Part shown: positions 1 to 5,418 of the stretch, piece by piece
Numbering within the stretch: position 1 is the stretch's first letter
How the letters are laid out: each line of letters opens with the position of its first letter
Assembly: GCA_027025255.1 (NCBI GenBank)
Contig: JALVRC010000079.1
Location: 1 to 5,418 of the forward strand
Length of the DNA: 5,418 nucleotides
Origin: Caldifarciminota bacterium
Lineage (GTDB): Bacteria > Hydrothermota > Tepidihabitantia > B3-TA06 > JALVRC01
Direction of reading: 5' to 3'
Translations under genes and position numbers: made by a program
The notes under the pieces: generated by a model
What the model saw: the letters and a program-made list of their open reading frames with translations, nothing else
Told to the model about the DNA's origin: nothing
Databases searched by the model: none

Positions 1-1
1 T

Positions 2-1240
2 ATAACTCCTGTGGAGCGGGGCAAGGGGATTTTACGGTATGTTCTTCTCGCTTATGGGTTTATAATCATAAGGACTGTTTTAGAAGAGGCAATGGAGTAT
101 ATGCACGCACTTGGTTTTCCCTTACAGATAATTACATCCTATGAAGATATGTTTATTCATATTCCTTTATTTTATTTTCTGCTCTTTTTAACAGCAGGAT
201 TTTTTATTTCTCTTTTTACAAAAAAGGATATAGAAAAGGTATTGAGGCTTATTTTCACCTATTCATTCTTTATAATACTGGTACCGATTATAGATAGTGT
301 GCTGCGGCCTGGTGGATATTTTATGCTCTATCAGAACCTTATGGTGGTTCGTGTATCCTCCCTTATCCAGGCATTCTTTACAGGGGCCCAAACAAGTATT
401 GGTACATCCCCTGGTATGAAATTTGAGATAGCAATTGCTATTCTTTTGGTGAGTTTCTACTTTATTACAATTTATAAAGGCTGGAGGCGTTTACTATTTA
501 TCCCGTACACATTTGTTGCGCTTGCTGTTGCAATTTTCGCAGCATCAGGTGCACACGTATTACCTGTTGTGATTTTTAGATTTTTTCATGCAGGTATTGC
601 GCCTGAAGCTGCTTATAAAGAGATTATCTCTTTGACAGGTGGTTTTATTGCAACTCCTACAAAAAAGATTTCTTCTTCAATGTTTATCCTTATATTGCTT
701 GGTATGTTTCTCTTTAGATTTTTAAAAGGTGAGGGAGTATTTAAGAAGAAACTCACTGTCAACTTCTTAAGGTTTATAGGTCTGTTTGGTCTTCTTTTAG
801 GTGGTCTGTTATACGGTGTTTTTATGAGCAGGGATATAATGAGGTTTTTTTACAGCCCTTATGATTATGTTGGATTGATAATGCTTGTTATGCTGGCTTT
901 TACGCTTGTTAATTTTTTCAATAAAAGGGATTTTTTCTCTTTTGTTCTGTTATTTTTAAGCGCATGGATATTGGGTTATGCAATTTTCTATATACTTGCT
1001 CTTGTGCTTGCTCTAAATTTTGTGCTTGATTTTGATTTTTCCGGATTTAAACTGAGTAGCGTATTAGTTGTAAGAATCATATTTAATGGGTTAATAGGTA
1101 TGTTTATTTTAATCATGGGATTTAGTATTGTTGGTGATATATACCTATTTAATATGCTTCCTGCACTTGTGTATATCATAGCTTTTGCCCTGTCTCTGGT
1201 TTATTTTTCCTTTATTGATAGAGATGAAAAAAGCAGTTAG
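2..1240 (+). CDS. Polytopic integral membrane protein of unknown function, probably 5'-truncated by the window edge
   Basis: The frame is open from base 2 and ends at TAG 1238-1240. The first possible start is GTG at 11 (409 aa), but bases 1-10 hold no Shine-Dalgarno and the frame reads on upstream, so the true N-terminus probably lies outside the window. The protein is dominated by long hydrophobic stretches rich in Phe, Leu, Ile and Tyr. Counting from the GTG, likely membrane helices fall near residues 7-22, 48-70, 77-98, 139-155, 160-180, 223-240, 250-272, 283-305, 308-340 (probably two) and 350-400 (probably two), about 11-12 in all. A loop after helix 3 carries a Gly/Ser/Pro-rich SIGTSPGMKFE segment before the next helix. 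I see no transporter signature, ATP-binding motif or catalytic Asp cluster. Its 3' end overlaps the downstream TPR gene by 17 bases, so the two are co-transcribed and probably translationally coupled. A distant, degenerate relation to UbiA-like membrane proteins is possible but weak. Function is unknown. Confidence 0.75.
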   Translation: MTPVERGKGILRYVLLAYGFIIIRTVLEEAMEYMHALGFPLQIITSYEDMFIHIPLFYFLLFLTAGFFISLFTKKDIEKVLRLIFTYSFFIILVPIIDSVLRPGGYFMLYQNLMVVRVSSLIQAFFTGAQTSIGTSPGMKFEIAIAILLVSFYFITIYKGWRRLLFIPYTFVALAVAIFAASGAHVLPVVIFRFFHAGIAPEAAYKEIISLTGGFIATPTKKISSSMFILILLGMFLFRFLKGEGVFKKKLTVNFLRFIGLFGLLLGGLLYGVFMSRDIMRFFYSPYDYVGLIMLVMLAFTLVNFFNKRDFFSFVLLFLSAWILGYAIFYILALVLALNFVLDFDFSGFKLSSVLVVRIIFNGLIGMFILIMGFSIVGDIYLFNMLPALVYIIAFALSLVYFSFIDRDEKSS

Positions 1241-2213
1241 TTTATTAGTGTTAATTGCAGGTATAGCCCTGATTTTTCTGGTAAAGCCAACACTTAAAAG
1301 TAAGAAATTTCTTGTTCATTTTGCTCTTGCCAGGAATGCCTATTTAAGACTGGATATGAGAAAGGCTGCATTGCATATTGATAGTTTGGGCATGCTTGAG
1401 CCTCATATTCTAACCTCTCCTTTTTATCTGTATGCTTCAATGATAGTTTTCAGGGATGTTTCCATATATACAATAAAAAACAAAGAAATTGTGCCTGTAC
1501 TTATAAAATATCCCTTTGACATACCTCCTATGTTTGTATACAGTTTTGGAGGAATCGCGCTTTTAAAGGTTGGTGATATAAGAGGAGAAGATTATATAAA
1601 AAAGGCTATAAGAGAAGGGTTCTCTTCGGGGTATATGGCAAATCAATACGGTATTTATCTTGCTCATAGACAGGAAAGAGCCCCAGCGCTTATGTATTTT
1701 AACAAATCGCTAAAAATGGGTTTTATGCCATGGAAGAACTACAGGAGCATTGGGGATATATACTTCTACACAGAGGAGTACGATTCTGCGATTGTCTATT
1801 ATGAACTTTCGCGAAAATGGCTTCCAGATAACGTAGATGTTATAAAAAAGCTTTTAAAATGTTACTATATTACCCATAAGATAGAGAAAGCAGAGCCACT
1901 GATTATGGCTGTTATTAAAGCAAAGCCTTTTGACCCTGAATTAATCTATCTTGTTGGTGTTTATTTCGAGAATACCGGCTTTGTTGATAAGGCAATGTAC
2001 TATTATACTATTGCTGTTAATGCAGCCTATCAAAGCCCTAATCATTATAAATTCTATGATGCTATGATTGCTCTTTCAGAAATGTATGAAATAAAAGGAG
2101 ATTTTACAACCGCGCTTAGAATAGCTAAAGAAGTACTAAAAGACAATCCTGAAAACGTAAGAATGCTCTCACTCAAGCAAAGAATTGAAAAAAGAAATTC
2201 AAAAATAAAATAA
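1224..2213 (+). CDS. Membrane-anchored tetratricopeptide (TPR) repeat protein, 329 aa
   Basis: I chose the ATG at 1224 over an in-frame ATG at 1185. The 1224 start gives a classical N-terminus (MKKAVSLLVLIAGIALIFLV: two Lys, then one hydrophobic helix) and only a 17-base overlap with the upstream gene. The hydrophobic segment (about residues 5-20) is followed directly by Lys-rich sequence and no clear cleavage site, so it reads as a membrane anchor or uncleaved signal. From about residue 136, helix-turn-helix units of about 34 residues follow in register: 136-169, 170-203, 204-237, about 238-275 and about 278-311. They carry typical TPR positions (G-x-x-Y/F, A at the turn, P at the end), for example the IGDIYFYTEEYDSAIVYY and LSEMYEIKGDFTTALRIA units. 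Residues 25-135 look helical and may hold more divergent repeats. TPRs mediate protein-protein contacts, so a scaffold role with the upstream membrane protein is plausible but inferred. No strong Shine-Dalgarno precedes the start, which fits translational coupling. The C-terminus is very Lys/Arg rich. Confidence 0.87.
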   Translation: MKKAVSLLVLIAGIALIFLVKPTLKSKKFLVHFALARNAYLRLDMRKAALHIDSLGMLEPHILTSPFYLYASMIVFRDVSIYTIKNKEIVPVLIKYPFDIPPMFVYSFGGIALLKVGDIRGEDYIKKAIREGFSSGYMANQYGIYLAHRQERAPALMYFNKSLKMGFMPWKNYRSIGDIYFYTEEYDSAIVYYELSRKWLPDNVDVIKKLLKCYYITHKIEKAEPLIMAVIKAKPFDPELIYLVGVYFENTGFVDKAMYYYTIAVNAAYQSPNHYKFYDAMIALSEMYEIKGDFTTALRIAKEVLKDNPENVRMLSLKQRIEKRNSKIK

Positions 2214-2224
2214 AAAAAAAAGAC

Positions 2225-2252
2225 TTGACAAACCATAAAAAATATTTATAAT
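2225..2252 (+). promoter_or_regulatory. Perfect-consensus sigma70-type promoter for the large secreted protein
   Basis: TTGACA at 2225-2230 and TATAAT at 2247-2252 both match the housekeeping sigma factor consensus exactly and are separated by 16 bp of A/T-rich DNA. The expected transcription start is about 2259-2260 (GTGA), giving a leader of about 78 nt. The promoter starts only 12 bases after the stop codon of the TPR gene and faces the 973-codon gene. There is no obvious operator palindrome over the elements, so strong constitutive expression is the simplest reading. Exact matches to both hexamers are unlikely by chance at this position, even in AT-rich sequence. Confidence 0.82.
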
Positions 2253-2285
2253 TAGTGTGAGAATATGAAAAGGAAAAAAAATAGC

Positions 2286-2295
2286 GGGAGGTGAT
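2286..2295 (+). promoter_or_regulatory. Orphan extended Shine-Dalgarno-like sequence in the leader
   Basis: GGGAGGTGAT includes GGAGGTGAT (2287-2295), which can pair with nine consecutive bases of the usual 16S rRNA 3' end. It is not followed at normal spacing by ATG, GTG or TTG. The nearest starts are a GTG embedded in it (2291, 16 codons, ending in a TGA that overlaps the main ATG) and an upstream ATG at 2265 whose nine-codon frame (MKRKKNSGR) terminates inside it at TGA 2292-2294. It lies about 40 bases upstream of the true ribosome-binding site. It could act as a ribosome standby site, protect the mRNA 5' region, or mark a very short leader ORF. The match is visible in the sequence; the role is inference. 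Confidence 0.35.
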
Positions 2296-2322
2296 AATAG
2301 AAAGAAATATAAACACTAAACC

Positions 2323-2330
2323 AAGGAGGT
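2323..2330 (+). promoter_or_regulatory. Ribosome-binding site of the large secreted protein
   Basis: AAGGAGGT is an almost complete anti-Shine-Dalgarno complement. Eight bases lie between the last G of the core and the ATG at 2338. It fixes the start codon and indicates efficient initiation. Confidence 0.88.
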
Positions 2331-2337
2331 TTAAAAG

Positions 2338-5259
2338 ATGAAAAAAATAATAGGTATACTCCTTATAGCTGCCATTGGTGTAGCATTTGCAGGCCATGGT
2401 GGTGGAACAGAGGCCAGTGGATATTACTGGTGGATGGACAACTCAGAGTCCAATCAGCCATTTCCCCCACAGCCAATAATTGATCCACCAGATGGTGCCA
2501 GTACAGCCTTTAATACAGATGCGGTTAACGCTCAGATAGCTGGTGAGGAAGGCGTTTCAATGCTTGCTCCTTACAATGACAGGCTATATCAGGTAGAATT
2601 ACAGGACTCTTTCTGGTATTACGGCGTATGGAGAACACCATACGATGTAAATGCCGGTAAGGGAATAATCTGGATTTCTCCGGATGGTTGGGTATCATTC
2701 AACACAAACACAAGTGAAGATGGTGCTCCTAATCCTCCAGGCGAAGATCCACAGTTCCCAAATACAGACGAGCCAAATGGCGTTATAGCACCTTACTGGG
2801 TAGATTTGAATCCAACAATAGATGTTGGTACAACTACACCACAACAGAACCGTGTATGGCATTTCATGGATTTAGAGCATAAGCTCTTCCATATTCAGTG
2901 GTATATGTTAAGAGATGCAAGTGATGCAACAGGTAATACATGGTATAACTTCAAGCTCGTTCTTGTAATGGGTGGACAGGATTTAGTCTGGGATGAGACT
3001 GATGATCCAAGAACATGCGGAACACTCTATTCACGTCATATAATTGATTTCTACTATTTCAACAGTTCAAGCGGTTGGACAGTAGTTCAGCAGCAGCAGA
3101 GAGCCGTTGGTATTGAGGATTTCCAGGGTGATAAGGGTATTGACATAGATATAGATACTTATGTTAATAATGGTGTTGGTATCCGTTTCGTATACAGAAA
3201 GGTCTTTAGACATGACCTTGAGGTATACTATATTGAATCACCCGGAAATATAGTACTTAGATGGACAAAGATTGAGCCAAGAATTGTAGTTGCTAACTTT
3301 GGTACAGAGGCTGAGAACTATGCTGTAAATATGGATATTACAGAAGGTTCAAACAGCGTATACCATCAGACACGATCTGGGTTCCATCTGCTGCCATATG
3401 ATCCAAACGATCCAAGTGATGATAGATTTCTTGAAACTATCTCATTCCCATGCTGGGATACACCTGGTGAGTATGGAACAAAGTATACTTTGAAAGCAGA
3501 GGTTACACTTGACAATGATGAGTGTACAAACAATAATGTGCTTGAAAGACCTGCAACCGTTCAGTGTGACGATACACTCGGTTATGAGTGGGGTAGTCCC
3601 TGGATCGGCTGGGGCGCTGGTTCTAATTTTGTATGGGGAACATACTACCCTGTAGAGAACGGCGGCCTTGTTACAGGTGGTAGATTCTTTGTATCAGGCT
3701 TGAGAAGTGATGAAGAGAAATGGGTTGGAATGCTCTTGGAGAATTCCAGTGGCTGCGGTATTGGTAATACAAAACTCAGTGATTCACCAACAGGCCTTGT
3801 TAATAGTGTTGTAGAAGGCTGGAATGAGTTTACTCTTGGAAAGACCGGTGTATGGGCAAATTCAGCAGAGCCTGGTAATATCTGGATAGGCGTAAGAGGT
3901 GCTAACAGCAGTAATGGTTGGTTCTACGAGGTTACAATGGCAGTGCTCCCATTGCATCATGCATGCTGGGGTGGTGCTACATACGGGATCTTTGACAGGA
4001 ACAGAGGCGGTAGAGGAAATACTGCTGGCCATACAATAACAAGCTGGAACGGTTATACTGGTTATGACTATACATACCCAACAGAGATTTACGGACACCT
4101 TGTCTGGGGTCCATATCCTCTTTCACCTGCTCCTCAGGATCCATGTTACTTTGAGGAAGCTCATGACCTTAAAGTACTTGAGATAACAGCTCCTGACAGG
4201 ACATTAAACTACGTAGAAGATGGTGAACCCATTACTCCAGAGGTTGAGATTACAAACCTCGGACGTGTAGCAGAGCCTGATCAGGTAGATTACTTCAAGG
4301 TATACTTCCAGGCAGACTATGTATCAAGTGGTGAGACACAGTACAAGGATTCAACAAACATTGATCATATAGGATATCTTGGTGCAGATGATGGTGATGA
4401 TACTCTATATGTCGGTTTGAATCCATGGACACCTGAAGGTCAGTGTGATCCATCTGGTGCTGGTGTTGAATACACCATTTATGGAATAGTAAGAGCTGAT
4501 GAGGTTGGTGAGCCTGGTAAGGTAAAGGGTGACCACTGTCCATATAACGATACAGTTTCAAGAAACGTTACCGCATTGCTTTCACATGATGTTGGTGTAA
4601 ACACAATTCTTGAGCCAACAGGTGATGAAGTGACTGCAGGTGATGAGTATACTCCAACCTGTATTGTAAATAACTATGGGTATCATGAAGAGAGCAACTT
4701 CCAGGTTGTCTGCGAAGTTAAAGATGTCAGAGGTGATACCAATGTTTATGAGAACCATCAGATGGTATCTCATATAAACTGGATTGGTAATACCATTGAC
4801 GAGCCCTGGATTGATACTGTAGAATTTGCAGTATGGCATGTACCAACAACAGATATGGGCTATGATGAAAAGCATCCATTCACAATTACATTCAGAACAG
4901 AGTTAGTTGGTGATGGTTGTCCAGACGATGATGCGAAATTTATTAAATTTAATCAGGGTATAGCTGAGGGTAATCTCCCAGTTGCATTTGAGCTTTCAGC
5001 TGTTAAACCTAATCCATTTGTAGCCAATGCTACTATAAACTATGCTGTTCCTGTAAATGCTGAGGTTACAATCAGCGTTTATGACATTACAGGTAAGCTG
5101 GTGAAGACACTTGTCTCAGGCAATGTCCAGCCAGGTTATCATAATGTTGTCTGGGATGGTAGCGATAATAACGGTAGCAGTGTTGCACAGGGTATCTATC
5201 TCATAAGGATGGAGACTGCTGGCTATAAGGCTACAGAGAAAGTTATCCTTACAAGATAA
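2338..5259 (+). CDS. Large secreted multidomain surface protein with CARDB-like repeats and a C-terminal FlgD-Ig/type IX sorting-like domain
   Basis: This 973-residue protein starts with a Sec signal peptide (MKKIIGILLIAAIGVAFA, cleavage likely after Ala18). Residues about 50-287 form a beta-rich region resembling nidogen-like domains: ISPDGWVSF (113-121), GVIAPYWVDL (148-157), HIQWYM (185-190) and AVGIEDFQGDKGI (256-268). A CARDB-like Ig unit follows (about 292-409), then a Trp/Gly-rich beta domain bounded by Cys410 and Cys603, then two more CARDB-like units starting at His-Asp (609/610 and 750/751). The last about 92 residues (882-973) carry PNPF (891-894), ISVYDITGKLV, WDGSDNNG (939-946), QGIYLIRM and a final KVILTR, the standard form of the FlgD-Ig/Por-type C-terminal domain. 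That family serves for outer-membrane export or surface attachment where a type IX system exists. Twelve cysteines suggest disulfides outside the cytoplasm. I see no catalytic triad or metal site, so a structural, adhesive or S-layer-like role is inferred. It has its own strong promoter, ribosome-binding site and terminator, so it is probably monocistronic and abundant. Confidence 0.92.
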   Translation: MKKIIGILLIAAIGVAFAGHGGGTEASGYYWWMDNSESNQPFPPQPIIDPPDGASTAFNTDAVNAQIAGEEGVSMLAPYNDRLYQVELQDSFWYYGVWRTPYDVNAGKGIIWISPDGWVSFNTNTSEDGAPNPPGEDPQFPNTDEPNGVIAPYWVDLNPTIDVGTTTPQQNRVWHFMDLEHKLFHIQWYMLRDASDATGNTWYNFKLVLVMGGQDLVWDETDDPRTCGTLYSRHIIDFYYFNSSSGWTVVQQQQRAVGIEDFQGDKGIDIDIDTYVNNGVGIRFVYRKVFRHDLEVYYIESPGNIVLRWTKIEPRIVVANFGTEAENYAVNMDITEGSNSVYHQTRSGFHLLPYDPNDPSDDRFLETISFPCWDTPGEYGTKYTLKAEVTLDNDECTNNNVLERPATVQCDDTLGYEWGSPWIGWGAGSNFVWGTYYPVENGGLVTGGRFFVSGLRSDEEKWVGMLLENSSGCGIGNTKLSDSPTGLVNSVVEGWNEFTLGKTGVWANSAEPGNIWIGVRGANSSNGWFYEVTMAVLPLHHACWGGATYGIFDRNRGGRGNTAGHTITSWNGYTGYDYTYPTEIYGHLVWGPYPLSPAPQDPCYFEEAHDLKVLEITAPDRTLNYVEDGEPITPEVEITNLGRVAEPDQVDYFKVYFQADYVSSGETQYKDSTNIDHIGYLGADDGDDTLYVGLNPWTPEGQCDPSGAGVEYTIYGIVRADEVGEPGKVKGDHCPYNDTVSRNVTALLSHDVGVNTILEPTGDEVTAGDEYTPTCIVNNYGYHEESNFQVVCEVKDVRGDTNVYENHQMVSHINWIGNTIDEPWIDTVEFAVWHVPTTDMGYDEKHPFTITFRTELVGDGCPDDDAKFIKFNQGIAEGNLPVAFELSAVKPNPFVANATINYAVPVNAEVTISVYDITGKLVKTLVSGNVQPGYHNVVWDGSDNNGSSVAQGIYLIRMETAGYKATEKVILTR

Positions 5260-5275
5260 GAGGATAATTTATCTT
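5253..5275 (+). other. Small hairpin spanning the stop codon of the large gene
   Basis: AAGATAA (5253-5259) and TTATCTT (5269-5275) are exact inverted repeats of 7 bp with a 9-base loop. The left arm contains the TAA stop codon. The right arm ends one base before the A-tract of the terminator, so the mRNA end could form two hairpins in tandem. The stem is AT-rich and weak, so it may not be functional. Confidence 0.4.
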
Positions 5276-5307
5276 AAAGGCGGGCCAAAAGGCCCGCCTT
5301 TTTTTTT
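5276..5307 (+). terminator. Intrinsic (Rho-independent) terminator
   Basis: GGCGGGCC (5279-5286) pairs perfectly with GGCCCGCC (5291-5298) around an AAAA loop. The stem is followed by nine T residues (5299-5307), and three A residues before it (5276-5278) can extend the stem by A-U pairs. This all-GC 8-bp stem stands out in otherwise AT-rich surroundings. It lies 16 bases after the stop of the large gene and closes that transcription unit. The A-tract on the left means it might also work weakly in the reverse direction. Confidence 0.96.
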
Positions 5308-5324
5308 ATATATTTTTATAAAAT

Positions 5325-5331
5325 AAGGAGG
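5325..5331 (+). promoter_or_regulatory. Ribosome-binding site of the right-edge gene
   Basis: AAGGAGG is a full Shine-Dalgarno placed just after the terminator T-tract. The open frame that follows offers TTG at 5334 (only 2 bases away) or the rare ATT at 5337 (5 bases away). The site itself is strong; the start codon it serves is uncertain. Confidence 0.7.
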
Positions 5332-5333
5332 TT

Positions 5334-5418
5334 TTGATTCTTTTAAAAAAGAATGAGACAGCAAGGCAATTATTTAACAAAGTTTTTGATACATGCGCTT
5401 TAGATACAGGTATTAGAC
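5334..5418 (+). CDS. 5' end of an unidentified gene, cut by the window edge
   Basis: The frame beginning TTG 5334 stays open to the right edge (28 codons) and reads like a real soluble, probably helical N-terminus, with the segment KKNETARQLFNKVFDTCALD. The only ATG codons nearby (5353 and 5393) are in other frames and meet stop codons within the window, so neither can start a sizeable gene. The strong Shine-Dalgarno at 5325-5331 supports translation starting near 5334-5340. TTG is the more common alternative start but sits unusually close to the Shine-Dalgarno; ATT at 5337 is better spaced but rare. The gene follows a strong terminator, and no promoter with a recognisable -35 is visible between them, so its transcription may rely on read-through or a weak promoter. 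The fragment is too short to name a family. Confidence 0.6.
   Translation, partial: MILLKKNETARQLFNKVFDTCALDTGIR

Noticed and set aside
1185..1223. Earlier ATG (1185) for the TPR protein
   Set aside because: It would enlarge the overlap to 56 bases and place a hydrophobic leader before the natural MKK signal-anchor start at 1224.
2205..2222. A-rich run after the TPR gene considered as a terminator
   Set aside because: No hairpin precedes it, and the tract is poly-A on the coding strand rather than poly-T.
2054..2397. Minus-strand frames rich in Phe, Leu and Ser across the TPR gene end and the intergenic leader
   Set aside because: They are reverse complements of A-rich DNA, one covers a perfect plus-strand promoter, and neither resembles a real protein.
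3090..3101. Four consecutive CAG codons (Gln251-254) as a microsatellite
   Set aside because: The run is too short to be notable and is part of a normal coding region.
3862..4875. Several antisense open frames of 78-97 codons opposite the secreted-protein gene
   Set aside because: They lie wholly within a well-supported gene, have no clear ribosome-binding sites, and encode low-complexity His/Cys/Met-rich sequence typical of shadow frames.
5307..5322. TATATA/TATAAA elements as a -10 box for the right-edge gene
   Set aside because: There is no -35 at the right distance (that position is the terminator stem), and the implied transcript start for the TATAAA box would fall inside the ribosome-binding site.
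5353..5403. ATG 5353 as the start of the right-edge gene
   Set aside because: The frame stops after 16 codons at TAG 5401-5403, while the overlapping TTG/ATT frame stays open.

Overview
The window looks like a piece of an AT-rich bacterial genome with four plus-strand genes. The secreted protein has a C-terminal domain of the FlgD-Ig/type IX (Por) sorting type, preceded by CARDB-like and nidogen-like beta-sandwich regions. This architecture is common in Bacteroidota/FCB-related lineages and in uncultured candidate phyla such as WOR-3 (Stahlbacteria), Hydrothermae and Cloacimonadota. The low GC content and short A-rich spacers fit a WOR-3-like genome, but this assignment is inference from protein style, not from a marker gene.

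Left part (1-2213): two overlapping genes form one transcription unit. The first encodes a very hydrophobic polytopic membrane protein whose reading frame is still open at the left edge, so its N-terminus is probably missing. The second overlaps it by 17 bases and encodes a protein with one N-terminal membrane anchor and about five C-terminal TPR units. The tight overlap suggests that the two products are made together and may work together at the cytoplasmic membrane. I do not recognise a defined function for either.

Middle (2214-5275): a new transcription unit begins here. It has a perfect-consensus sigma70-type promoter (TTGACA, 16 bp, TATAAT) and a leader of about 80 nt that contains two strong Shine-Dalgarno sequences, only the second of which faces a normal start codon. 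It encodes a 973-residue secreted multidomain protein: signal peptide, nidogen-like region, CARDB-like repeat, a Cys-bounded beta-rich domain, two more CARDB-like repeats, and a C-terminal sorting/anchoring domain. Promoter, leader, codon choice and terminator all point to an abundant surface or extracellular protein made from a monocistronic transcript.

Right edge (5276-5418): a textbook intrinsic terminator closes the unit. A further gene begins just after it with a strong ribosome-binding site but no ATG in its open frame. It runs off the window and cannot be identified from about 28 codons.

I see no CRISPR array, tRNA, rRNA, insertion sequence or phage feature. The most noteworthy points are the architecture and cysteine pattern of the large secreted protein, the orphan Shine-Dalgarno in its leader, and the odd start of the last gene.
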